DNA of 64,000 nucleotides from Bacteroidetes bacterium UBA6183 (GTDB taxonomy: Bacteria; Bacteroidota; Bacteroidia; UKL13-3): assembly GCA_002422865.1 (NCBI GenBank), contig DITN01000063.1:18199-82198 (forward strand), in the 5' to 3' direction. Under the pieces are notes generated by a model that saw only the letters and a list, made by a program, of their open reading frames with translations, was not told where the DNA came from and ran no database searches. Positions 1 through 9,405 of this stretch are shown piece by piece (within the stretch, counting starts at the first letter, position 1; each line of letters opens with the position of its first letter). Both the position numbers and the translations under genes were made by a program.

Positions 1-3000
1 CATTTGAATGAGTTGCGCACCTGTTACATTCATTGGCGAAACACCACCACAAGCCGTATCACTGCCACCAATGTAGTTATTTAAAATATTCATACCCGAA
101 CCACTTGCATTGTCTATAAATATTGCGGCATGAGCAGCTGTTACAGATCTTGTTGAAGTTTGATAAAAGTGATTTCCGGTTATTGTTGTGTTGTTATTAT
201 TTGCTGCTATAAATACACCTCTGTTCGTGTAATTATGGATATAGTTATTTCTAATTACATTTCCTTGGTTTGGAATGCCATTATTAGCAGTTGCATAAAT
301 TGCATTGTGCGGTGTAGTATTTGTTACCACAGACGAGATATAATTATGTTCAATAATATTATTGTTATTTCCTGTTGAAACAGATGTGTTAAATACAATA
401 ACGCCACCTGTAGCTGAAGTATTTGCACCTCTTAGCAAGCAATATTTGATAACATTGTCTGATGCGTCATTTCTAATAGCAATAGTATTCCCACTTGTAC
501 TTAAGTTTTCTATAGTTAAGTTATGCGATGGAGAGAACAAATTGTTATAACCTGTAAAGTTTATATATCTTGATCCAACTAGTCTGAAAATGACATCATT
601 AATGTTACCTGTTATACGTGCTGATATACCAGCAGAAGGACTAAATGTAACTGGATTAGCTGCACTCATACCTACAAACTGATTAATTTCAATTGGTGTA
701 GCAATATTGTACAACGTATCAATAAAATTGAATGTTGTTGGTGCAGAAACACCTCTTAGGTTTAGGGCCCCAATCGCATCGCCTATTGTTGGAAAATCTC
801 CGGTATTTCCAATGGTATATAAACCCGAAAGTGGAGCTGCTGTGATAATGTAACTATTCGGATTACTAGGAGCAGAAACCACATTTAGTACATTTAAAGC
901 CTCGAAATTTAACGGAGGATTGCTTCCAACATTTGCCGGAATAATTGAGTCCTGTGCTGTAACGAAATATTGAATGGTATCACCAATAGATACACTTCCT
1001 CCATTTATTATGCTGTAATCTATTGTAAAGCTAAATGGCGAACCTGCGTTGTTTGCTTGAACATATTTCCATCCTGTGTCAATTGATGTATTTCCGGCAA
1101 ATGTATTCGCATCCGAACGTTTCTTGTAATATAAAGTTGGTCGGCCGGCACCCGATGAAATCACACCACTTATATCTGTTATGGTTGCAAAATTATTTAG
1201 TATTAAGTTTGAGGTAGATGATTGATTGGTAACATTACTGTATTGTATCAGAGGTGGATTAAGGTCAACACCTTGCTCAAAAGCTCCAATTGTTGGGTTC
1301 GTAGCGCTGCGCGTTGTATTTCTGATATCAACATTAAATCCTGCTATAGGTGCTGCTGCTCCAATAAGAGGCGAGTTAAGTTGTGGTCTTAAATTTGTAA
1401 TATTTCCAACCAATGGATCACCAGAAATGGTATTTGTATCTTTTGTAGTTGCTGCTTGCCAATCAATCATTGTTGTGCGAGCTAAACTGTTAAAAAATCC
1501 AAGATGGCTAACATTTGTTCCGCTCGAGTTTTGGAAGTAGCGGTTGTTGTTTACGATAGACTGATTGTAGGCTGTTAAATTTGAATAATGAATGTAAGGT
1601 GTTGCTCCTGCTACAGAGGTTCCTCTGATGATAAACAAATTGTTTCTTACTTCAAGAGCAGCAGTATTTGCTGTTTGAACTGCATTGCCATTACTAAATG
1701 CAGCGAACGGTCCGGCCGCAGCGTTAACGTTTCCTCCTGCTGGGTGACTTAACTGAATAGAGTTAAATATAAATCTGTCACCAAATCCTCCGTATGACCC
1801 TATTCCGGTTAAACTCCAAGCTGTATTACCGGTTGATGTATTGTGAATATGGTAAAGCACATTGTCTGAGAATACATTGTTTGATGGTGTTGTCAAAGTG
1901 CTATAGTTTGGAGATTCGCTAATAATACCGTGATTCCTTTGGCTGCTTGAACCTGCAACATTAAATACGGTATTATACCTTACTAATGTATTTTGATTGT
2001 TTCTGATATAGATGCCAAAAAGCGTATTGGCCGAACCTGAAATGCTTGTTAATCCTGCCGAACCTCTTACGTTTTGAATGGTATTTCCAGTAACTTGTGC
2101 ATTACGAGAGAAGTATAATGCAACACCACCGCCATTAATTCCGAGGGTAGCACTTCCTATATTGTTATTGGTAATTAATAGTCCTGAATCTATTGCTAGT
2201 GCAGATCCAATATTTAATACACCAAATTGAACGGTATGTATATCATTTCCGGTTATGGTATTAGCATTGTTGGCATTACTGGCCGCAGCAGTTTGAGATA
2301 TTGCATTTGTACCACCAATAAAAATACCTGCGTAAGTAGAGGTTAAAGAGGCACCGCGTATGTTGCAATTACGAATAATGTTATTGTTGGCACCATTTGT
2401 TGCATCAGCACTAGCCAACCAAATAACTGCACTGCTTGCAGCTGTATTAGTATTTGTGATGGTTAAATTTTTGCTTGATGTATTGTTATTTGATCCGTCT
2501 ATAATAACATTATCTGTTCCATTTAACTTAATCAAACCTAAATTGGTAGAACCTTGTACAACTGCAATTACTCCTACATCCGGTTTAATTGTTAATGTAT
2601 TCATACCCGTTAAACCTGGTATGTTTTCATTAAGTTGTAATGGAAAAGTTTCTCCTTGGTTGTATAAAGTATCAGTGAGTAATAATGTAACTGATGCTGT
2701 TATACCTCTTAAATTAACCGAGCCTATGGCTTGGGTTAACGTTGTAAAGTTGCCTCCATTACCAACTGTATAATTTCCAGATAAGGGTGGCGGTGAAATG
2801 ATGTACAATTTTGGAGTTGGTGCGCTTAAAATGGAATCAACTCTTCCTCCAATAAAACTGGTAGCAGGAGCCGTTGCCGTATTTGCATTACCGGAGCGGT
2901 CTTGTGCAATAACAAAATACTGTATGGTGTCGTTTACACTCACATTACCTCCAAATAACAAACCATAATCAATTGTAAAATTAAACGGAGAGGTAGTATC

Positions 3001-4869
3001 TGTGGTTGCAACATATTTCCATCCCGGAAAGCCACTATTATTTGATATAAACGCATTGCTATCTAAAGTTTTTTTGAAATAGATTCTTGGAGCATAAAAA
3101 CCAGTGTCAATTCGGCTTGCATCGGTTATGGTTGCAGTTAGTTGGCGATTTGCAGTTGATGGTGTATTAGTTAAATCCGTATATGAAATAGCGGGTGGTG
3201 TGAAGTCAGATTGAATTCCATCAAATTCAATTGCTCCTATGTCAGGTGCTGTTGCTCCAAACGCTGGACGATTTACCGAATTAAAGTCTAGATTCGGATT
3301 GCTGATTCCTGAACCAGTTAACACCGCACCTCCCGATTCAATTTCTGTTGCTGTTTGGGCTGGTATTGATAAAGTGGTATCGTTGGTAAATGGAGCATTT
3401 CCATTTACTACCGGAACCGAATTTAAATCACCCAATGTAATGGCACGCCAGCTGTTAAGTGTTGGATAAAGTGTAGTTGCTGCATTTAAAGAGCCAACAA
3501 AATAACTTGTTGTAGCTGTTGGCGCTGCAGGAATGTTATAGGAGTTATTGTTGATGGTATTTAATGCAGAGCCAAAGTTATATCCTGCTGGGAACAAAGC
3601 TGTAAATGCACGGAAGCCATTGAAAGTACTCGTCATTTTGTTTGAGAATATGTTATTGCGCACGGTTATGCCGTTAACAGCAGTGCTTGTAACAAAAAAT
3701 GCGGTAGATGTTGGGTTAGTTGGGCTTGTTGCTGAAACATTACAATTACTAAATAAGTGAACAGAATTATATAGTACGCGGTGAGCAGTTCCAGCACTTA
3801 AACGTATACCCGATGCAATAAATGTACTGAATGATGAATAGTTAACGCCTAGCATATCCCAAACCACATTGTTCATTATTAAATGGTTTGATCCTGCGGC
3901 AATGTTTATTCCGCTGGCAGCCCATCCTCCTGTGCTTAAGTTGTAAATACGGCTAATATTATTCTGAATAATTGAAATATTATTACTTGCAGTTCCAAAA
4001 ACCTCTATACCACTGCTGCTACTACCTATTGATGATCTAACATTATAAATAGTATTACCTCTAACATTACTATTAACAGCGTTTCCAATACCAATTCCTC
4101 TCCAGCGCACAAACATGTTAGTTGCATGGGAGCCTATAATATTGTTGCTAATAGTAATGTTGTTTGCACTATTTCCTGTTGTGGTTGCGCCTCCTACATG
4201 TATACCTACTATGGCTCTCACAACAGTGTTATTATGTATTAGTAAATTACTGTGAAGTTCTCCTGTGCCTGTGGTACTAGGGGTGGCTGTGCCTCCGGCA
4301 TAAATACCAAATTGAGCAGATGCCGAAGTTCCTGTCATATCACCATTACCAATAATGTTACACGACCTAATTGTATCATTTGTGCAGCCAAGTCCTCCGG
4401 TTGTTGCTCCAATTAACCTAATCGCTGCGGTACCGGTTATAGTTGTAGCTGCGGTGTTTTCAAACGTCAGTGCTCGCGAACCACCCAGGTTTCCATCAAT
4501 AGTTACGTTGTCTGAACCATTCAGTTCTATCAAACTCCTGGTTGCAATAGGTGCCCCACTTACAGTATAAGTTCCGTTCGTAGTAATGTTAATTCTGGAA
4601 TAGGATGCATTGCCTTGCCCACTTGCATTTAATGATGTAGGGGTAAATGCGTTACCTTCAACAATATTGGAGGTGATGGTAGCATTAATAATACCTGTGT
4701 GTGTACCTGCATTTACTGCAGTAAAAAAGGTGTTAATTGTTAGATAACTAGAAGTTGCCGTGCCACCTGTAGCGGTAACGGAAACCTGGCTCCATGCAGC
4801 ATTTACAAGCATTAGGTATGCTGTGATTGCTAGCATTAGCTTCCTTGTGGTTTTTTGATTTGTATGCAT
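1..4869 (-). CDS. Giant secreted right-handed beta-helix repeat protein, 3' end beyond window
   Basis: The frame runs without a stop from an ATG at 4869 to the left window edge: 1623 residues, C-terminus missing. The N-terminus is basic, then hydrophobic (LMLAITAYLMLVNAAWSQ), a typical signal peptide ending near residue 29. The rest is dominated by short N-rich repeats such as NNIIGS, GNTIYNV and RNNIFSN, typical of NosD/pectate-lyase-like parallel beta helices. Three helices (about 30-560, 690-1210, 1340 onward) are separated by two homologous linkers about 650 residues apart, each with a WKYV motif, a DTIQYFV motif and then a G-x-Y-T-x-G-N motif opening the next helix. It is probably a surface adhesin or polysaccharide-binding protein exported by T9SS, but the sorting domain lies outside the window. 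It is divergent from the response regulator at 4987, with 117 bp between. Confidence 0.85.
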   Translation of the reverse strand, partial: MHTNQKTTRKLMLAITAYLMLVNAAWSQVSVTATGGTATSSYLTINTFFTAVNAGTHTGIINATITSNIVEGNAFTPTSLNASGQGNASYSRINITTNGTYTVSGAPIATRSLIELNGSDNVTIDGNLGGSRALTFENTAATTITGTAAIRLIGATTGGLGCTNDTIRSCNIIGNGDMTGTSASAQFGIYAGGTATPSTTGTGELHSNLLIHNNTVVRAIVGIHVGGATTTGNSANNITISNNIIGSHATNMFVRWRGIGIGNAVNSNVRGNTIYNVRSSIGSSSSGIEVFGTASNNISIIQNNISRIYNLSTGGWAASGINIAAGSNHLIMNNVVWDMLGVNYSSFSTFIASGIRLSAGTAHRVLYNSVHLFSNCNVSATSPTNPTSTAFFVTSTAVNGITVRNNIFSNKMTSTFNGFRAFTALFPAGYNFGSALNTINNNSYNIPAAPTATTSYFVGSLNAATTLYPTLNSWRAITLGDLNSVPVVNGNAPFTNDTTLSIPAQTATEIESGGAVLTGSGISNPNLDFNSVNRPAFGATAPDIGAIEFDGIQSDFTPPAISYTDLTNTPSTANRQLTATITDASRIDTGFYAPRIYFKKTLDSNAFISNNSGFPGWKYVATTDTTSPFNFTIDYGLLFGGNVSVNDTIQYFVIAQDRSGNANTATAPATSFIGGRVDSILSAPTPKLYIISPPPLSGNYTVGNGGNFTTLTQAIGSVNLRGITASVTLLLTDTLYNQGETFPLQLNENIPGLTGMNTLTIKPDVGVIAVVQGSTNLGLIKLNGTDNVIIDGSNNNTSSKNLTITNTNTAASSAVIWLASADATNGANNNIIRNCNIRGASLTSTYAGIFIGGTNAISQTAAASNANNANTITGNDIHTVQFGVLNIGSALAIDSGLLITNNNIGSATLGINGGGVALYFSRNAQVTGNTIQNVRGSAGLTSISGSANTLFGIYIRNNQNTLVRYNTVFNVAGSSSQRNHGIISESPNYSTLTTPSNNVFSDNVLYHIHNTSTGNTAWSLTGIGSYGGFGDRFIFNSIQLSHPAGGNVNAAAGPFAAFSNGNAVQTANTAALEVRNNLFIIRGTSVAGATPYIHYSNLTAYNQSIVNNNRYFQNSSGTNVSHLGFFNSLARTTMIDWQAATTKDTNTISGDPLVGNITNLRPQLNSPLIGAAAPIAGFNVDIRNTTRSATNPTIGAFEQGVDLNPPLIQYSNVTNQSSTSNLILNNFATITDISGVISSGAGRPTLYYKKRSDANTFAGNTSIDTGWKYVQANNAGSPFSFTIDYSIINGGSVSIGDTIQYFVTAQDSIIPANVGSNPPLNFEALNVLNVVSAPSNPNSYIITAAPLSGLYTIGNTGDFPTIGDAIGALNLRGVSAPTTFNFIDTLYNIATPIEINQFVGMSAANPVTFSPSAGISARITGNINDVIFRLVGSRYINFTGYNNLFSPSHNLTIENLSTSGNTIAIRNDASDNVIKYCLLRGANTSATGGVIVFNTSVSTGNNNNIIEHNYISSVVTNTTPHNAIYATANNGIPNQGNVIRNNYIHNYTNRGVFIAANNNNTTITGNHFYQTSTRSVTAAHAAIFIDNASGSGMNILNNYIGGSDTACGGVSPMNVTGAQLIQM

Positions 4870-4986
4870 TTTTGTTTGATGTTTGTTTAATTTCGATGTG
4901 AAATTATTTTGATTCGATAACCGACCTTGTAGAACAATTACTACAATAGCGTTGTTGTTGTGTTTATTACTAAAAAATGACCTTTT

Positions 4987-5616
4987 ATGGCACGTAATAT
5001 TTTACTCGCAGATGATCATGTTATCATCAGAAGGGGGCTGCGTACCCTTATTGATAATAATTTTGGAAGGTCGGAGTGGACTGAGGTAGATAGAACCAAT
5101 GATGTATTGAGCGAATTACAAAAAAAATCATACACACATGCCATACTCGATATGCAGCTACTTGATGCTAATTTATTGGAAGTACTTCCTGATATCAGAA
5201 AGGTAAATCCGGATTTACCATTGATGATTTACACCATGTGTAGTGAAGATTTGTACGCACCACGTATGTTGAAATTAGGTGTTCAAGCTTTTCTTAGTAA
5301 ACAGTTGTCTGAAGAACATGTTATCAATGCCTTTGGACGTTTTTTTCAGAATAAGTGTTACTTCAGCGAGCATATTTTGTATGATGCATATGCCGATAAA
5401 ATGAAGCGGGAAAATCCGATTGATGAACTTTCGGAAAGAGAATTTGCCGTATTGCAATACCTTGTTAAAGGTATTTCTGTAAAAGAAATATGCGGAATAC
5501 TTGATTTAAAAACAACCACAGTGGCAACCTATAAAGCAAGAATTTTTGAAAAAACCGGTGCTGCAAGTGTTGTTGATTTGGTGCGCCTAATGGACTTATA
5601 CAGCAATGAAAAGTAA
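4987..5616 (+). CDS. NarL/LuxR-family response regulator
   Basis: The 209-residue protein has a receiver domain (about 1-120) with acidic residues D9/D10, phosphoacceptor D55 (in ILDMQ), T83 and K105, followed by a LuxR/NarL-type helix-turn-helix (about 147-205: LSEREFAVLQYL, then VKEICGILDLKTTTVATYKARIFEK). It is a DNA-binding transcription regulator activated by phosphorylation. Its stop overlaps the start of the downstream propeller histidine kinase by 11 nt, so the two are almost certainly cognate partners. The upstream divergent gene encodes the giant beta-helix surface protein, a possible target. The DNA targets cannot be read from the sequence. Confidence 0.9.
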   Translation: MARNILLADDHVIIRRGLRTLIDNNFGRSEWTEVDRTNDVLSELQKKSYTHAILDMQLLDANLLEVLPDIRKVNPDLPLMIYTMCSEDLYAPRMLKLGVQAFLSKQLSEEHVINAFGRFFQNKCYFSEHILYDAYADKMKRENPIDELSEREFAVLQYLVKGISVKEICGILDLKTTTVATYKARIFEKTGAASVVDLVRLMDLYSNEK

Positions 5617-8600
5617 AAGCATTTCTGTCTTCATTATACTATTGTTTTGTTTGTTAAGCAATGCACTAATTGCTCAAACACAAAAGTACTTCAGTCAGCA
5701 TTTAACTCAATCTGAAGGTTTGCCACAAAACAGTATTAATAAGCTTGCCTTTACAAGATATGGATTTTTATGGATGGCTACCGAAGATGGCTTGGTGAGA
5801 TTTGATGGCGTTAATTTTAGAATCTTCAGTATGTTTAATCAACCTGTTATTAAAAACGACAGGTTTAAATCAATTATTAAAGATAAAAATGATGTTTTAT
5901 ACGTTTACAATGCTGATGGTGTAAGGTACCAGATAAACGAAAATGTACTAGAATATAGTTTGTCAAAACCATCATTGTCTAACTTAAGTGGTCTTCATCC
6001 GGTAAACAATAACTTTGACCAAATATTGCATAGAAACAATCCTTTTAATTTAACGCCAATAACGTCTCACATACTATCTATAAATGATAATTTGCTGCTT
6101 ACATCAAGGCACAAATCAATTGTTCTGTTTCATGGTAGTAAAATTGCAGACACACTTAATTTTAAATTCACTCAAATTGCCTCGTTTTTTAAATGGGGTA
6201 GCGATAACTTTATTTTTTCTAATGATGGCATTATTTACAAGGTAGAAATAAGTAGCACTTATAAACTATCTTTAAGAAAGATAACTTCATTCAAAAAGGA
6301 AGGTAAGGCGCTCTACAAAGTTTTTTTTAAACACAGTGGGCAGGTTTTTGTTACGCAAAACAATATTATAAATAGGTTAAGGTTACATAATGGTAAATTT
6401 ACTCTTGAGCCGATATATTCATCATTAAGTAAAGATGAAATTATTACTGACATTGATTTAGAATCGGAGCGAGATATCATTGCTGTTGGTACCTTAACAA
6501 ATGGTATATACCTACTACGTCCCAATTATTTTTCTTATATGCACGATCCTGATCCTGCTGCACATCATCACCAACCTGATCCTTTTTTTGCATTTACTCT
6601 TTACAACGATTCAATAATTGTAACCGCTAAAAAACAATTTTTTAAGGGTGAAATGTATCAAAGCTCAATTAATTATAACCAACCCCTCAGTCAGGAAGTA
6701 CTAGACGCACACAACGGGTACGTTTTTTTTGCAAAGCAAAACGATATTATTTCATACCATCCTGCAACCAATAGCTTTAAAAATATTTTTAAAACTACCT
6801 CCGGAGATATTAGTGTTATTAATCATTGGGGAGATACTATGTTTTGTGCCGATAGAAATTTCTTTTACATGATTTATCAAAAAAAAATCATTGTTAAAAT
6901 TGAGCACAGCAATACACAAAATCAAATTAGAATAAACGATGTGTTAAAAATTCGCGATAAGATTTACCTGGCAACTTCATCCGGTTTACTATTGTATTAT
7001 CAAAATAAAATTAAAAAGTACAGCGAAGATTTAAATATTAGGAGTATAAATACTTACGGTGACAAGCTATTTCTATGCACTTTTGGTAATGGAATAGTGG
7101 TTTTTGACAAAGAACAGTTTTATCAACTTAATTATGATGCATTAGGTTTAATCAGCAAATCTCATGTTACACTGTGCGATAGTATAGGTAGATTTTGGGT
7201 AGGAACAAACAATGGATTATATGTTATACATTACCGCGATGTGTTGAAAAGGCTAAAAGACTCAACCTATGCAATTAATTATATTAAGTACGATAAACAA
7301 AATGGGTTACTCAGTGCTGAGTTTAATGGCGGAAGAAGACCAAGCGCTGTAATAAATAAAAATGGGTTGTTTTATTTTTCTACCATGAGTGGAATTGTAT
7401 ATTTCAATCCTTATGTTCTATCTAGGGTATATAAAAACGTTCCCATTTTTGCAGATGAATATCGAATTAATGATAAGCCTGTTATATACGATGGAAAGGA
7501 AATTAATATTTCTCGTGATGGAAATAAGAGTTTGCTCAAAATTCAGTTTGCAACACCGTATTGGAAAAACAAAGAAAATGAAGTGCTATTTTATGAGGTA
7601 ATTGGCCCTTTATCATACAGTGGTCGTATTTCGCTATCAAGACCAATTATAAACATTAGCTACTTGCCTTCTGGCCGATATCGAATATTGGTAACTAAAA
7701 CCAATAGCTTTGATGACCAAATTCAGCAGATTAAATTTGACGTTAATATAGAAGAAGAATATTACGAATCTTGGTGGTTTTGGATTTTAATTGTTACGCT
7801 AGTGGCTGGGCTATTAATTTTTTCGGTGTACTTGTATAACCTTTCATTGTTAAGACAAAAGTACATGTTGGAGTCTGTTGTAAAACGCAGAACACAAGAT
7901 CTTGAAATTTCTAATCAAATGTTACTTGCTTCTGAACGTGAACTTAGACAAACTGTAACCGTAAAAAGTAAATTAGTTTCTATCATTTCACATGATATTG
8001 TTACGCCTCTTAAATTCATGTCTATGGTTACTCAATCTAACTTAGACAAAGAACCTGATGTTAAGGGTTTATTAACTGATGTACAAATTACAACAGGAAG
8101 ACTTTATCAAAATGCACAGAATATTTTAAATTGGATAAAGTATCAAGATAAAAGGATTACACCAGTGTATGAATTTGTTTCGTTGTATGCTTTGGTGCAG
8201 AGTATTGAAGATTTGTTGCATCAAGCAATTCAGCTCAATAAGAATGAATTTGTAAATCATATTGATCCGGATGTTATTATTAAAACAGATAAAACCATCA
8301 TGGGGATTTTACTTCAAAATATAATTACAAACGCAGCTAAATATGTTAAAAATGGTTCGATTAGTGTTTTTTATGTAACGAAAGAAAATACCCATCAAAT
8401 TAAAGTTGTTGATACAGGCGATGGTATTTCAATACAAATGCTTAATAAAATTAACCATATTATCCATTCAACGATATTACCATCTGAATTAATTACAGAA
8501 ACCGATTCCTCCTCAACTGGACTTGGTTACATTATAATTAGCGAACTAAGTAAATTAATTAAAATAACAGTTAGGGTTGATACTATTGAAGGTGAAAGAA

Positions 8601-8638
8601 CCACTGTAACGCTTCAATGGAACGAGTCAGTGGAGTGA
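5606..8638 (+). CDS. Two-component regulator propeller sensor histidine kinase
   Basis: The 1010-residue protein has, in order, a signal peptide (to about residue 24), a periplasmic seven-bladed-propeller-type sensor region with Reg_prop motifs (SEGLPQNSINKLAF, GFLWMATEDGLVRFDG, GRFWVGTNNGLYVI), a Y_Y_Y-like beta domain (about 620-715), one membrane helix (about 720-745), a short coiled linker and a cytoplasmic kinase core. The H-box is SHDIVTPL with H796, and the ATP-binding region shows an N-box near 906 (ITNAAKY), DTGDG near 935 and TGLGY near 970. There is no fused receiver or HTH, unlike the hybrid one-protein systems common in Bacteroidota; the regulator is instead the separate overlapping gene upstream. 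The ligand is unknown, although propeller kinases of this group often respond to glycans. Confidence 0.88.
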   Translation: MKSKSISVFIILLFCLLSNALIAQTQKYFSQHLTQSEGLPQNSINKLAFTRYGFLWMATEDGLVRFDGVNFRIFSMFNQPVIKNDRFKSIIKDKNDVLYVYNADGVRYQINENVLEYSLSKPSLSNLSGLHPVNNNFDQILHRNNPFNLTPITSHILSINDNLLLTSRHKSIVLFHGSKIADTLNFKFTQIASFFKWGSDNFIFSNDGIIYKVEISSTYKLSLRKITSFKKEGKALYKVFFKHSGQVFVTQNNIINRLRLHNGKFTLEPIYSSLSKDEIITDIDLESERDIIAVGTLTNGIYLLRPNYFSYMHDPDPAAHHHQPDPFFAFTLYNDSIIVTAKKQFFKGEMYQSSINYNQPLSQEVLDAHNGYVFFAKQNDIISYHPATNSFKNIFKTTSGDISVINHWGDTMFCADRNFFYMIYQKKIIVKIEHSNTQNQIRINDVLKIRDKIYLATSSGLLLYYQNKIKKYSEDLNIRSINTYGDKLFLCTFGNGIVVFDKEQFYQLNYDALGLISKSHVTLCDSIGRFWVGTNNGLYVIHYRDVLKRLKDSTYAINYIKYDKQNGLLSAEFNGGRRPSAVINKNGLFYFSTMSGIVYFNPYVLSRVYKNVPIFADEYRINDKPVIYDGKEINISRDGNKSLLKIQFATPYWKNKENEVLFYEVIGPLSYSGRISLSRPIINISYLPSGRYRILVTKTNSFDDQIQQIKFDVNIEEEYYESWWFWILIVTLVAGLLIFSVYLYNLSLLRQKYMLESVVKRRTQDLEISNQMLLASERELRQTVTVKSKLVSIISHDIVTPLKFMSMVTQSNLDKEPDVKGLLTDVQITTGRLYQNAQNILNWIKYQDKRITPVYEFVSLYALVQSIEDLLHQAIQLNKNEFVNHIDPDVIIKTDKTIMGILLQNIITNAAKYVKNGSISVFYVTKENTHQIKVVDTGDGISIQMLNKINHIIHSTILPSELITETDSSSTGLGYIIISELSKLIKITVRVDTIEGERTTVTLQWNESVE

Positions 8639-8849
8639 TTATGCTTTGATTGTATTGGCATAATATAAAGGGCACTAACCATTTTCTTCAAGAATAGTTT
8701 TTTATAATGCATATCAAATGCCGATATTACATGTATATGTACCCAGCTATATTTTTAATGTGGTTGTTTGATTTTGGATAAACCACCATTAACAGAAAAT
8801 ACATGAGTATGTACCCTACGGAACTAGAAAGTACTCTGATTAGTCAGCT

Positions 8850-8857
8850 TATGTTTG
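8850..8857 (+). promoter_or_regulatory. Possible -7 element TATGTTTG for the adhesin unit
   Basis: TATGTTTG matches the Bacteroidota -7 consensus TAnnTTTG and lies 90 nt upstream of the ATG at 8948. No TTTG is seen 19 bp upstream, so support is weak. The surrounding gap 8639-8947 (309 bp) holds no other gene or strong hairpin that I can see. Confidence 0.3.
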
Positions 8858-8947
8858 ATTGCTGAAATTCTCCTCTAATTGATTTGTTCGCAAATGAAAC
8901 AGAAGAGATTTGAAAGTCAAAACATTTTAAACCTAATCTTAAATTAC

Positions 8948-9403
8948 ATGAAAAACCAATCAGTTAAACTGTTTAAAAGTTTGGTAATGGTTTTCGGTAT
9001 TATGCTGTCATGCATACACGCGAAAAGCCAAACCCCCTCAGACTTTTGGGCTGCATTTGAAGCTTGTTCGCAAGTAACAGCACTTCAAAGCCATTATCCA
9101 AGCTTATCTGCAAATCAAACTCGTACCCATGCAGTAATGAATCATGGTGTTACCGTTCCAACTACGCAAGGAGTTACTTTTTCTCAAATTGCTGTTGAAC
9201 TTTACGACAAAAGCACCATGTTGGGTATGGGAAAAACGCATTTTTTCTTATTCCACGATGTTAAAATTGAAGGTAGCCAAGCCATGTTTGATGTGGTTTA
9301 TTACTACAATTTTAACGGTAACTACGACCAATTTGTGGCCGCTACCATTAAGTTAACCAAAACCAATGGGGTATGGGCTGTAACCGAAACTAAAATTAAC
9401 TAA
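8948..9403 (+). CDS. Small secreted protein of unknown function, upstream partner of the adhesin
   Basis: I start this gene at the ATG at 8948 rather than the in-frame ATG 69 nt upstream. From 8948 the protein begins MKNQSVKLFKSLVMVFGIMLSC, a good signal peptide ending near HAKSQ, and the mature part starts TPSDFWAAFEACSQ. The product has 151 residues with no recognised domain. The mature part looks like a small alpha+beta domain (about 45-150) ending in beta strands (YYYNFNGNYDQFVAATIKL). Two bases separate its stop from the start of the 2115-residue adhesin, so it is cotranscribed and may assist or accompany that protein. The family is not recognised. Confidence 0.8.
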   Translation: MKNQSVKLFKSLVMVFGIMLSCIHAKSQTPSDFWAAFEACSQVTALQSHYPSLSANQTRTHAVMNHGVTVPTTQGVTFSQIAVELYDKSTMLGMGKTHFFLFHDVKIEGSQAMFDVVYYYNFNGNYDQFVAATIKLTKTNGVWAVTETKIN

Positions 9404-9405
9404 TT

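Noticed and set aside
160..4570. Several short plus-strand frames
   Set aside because: They lie inside the continuous minus-strand beta-helix frame and encode nothing coherent.
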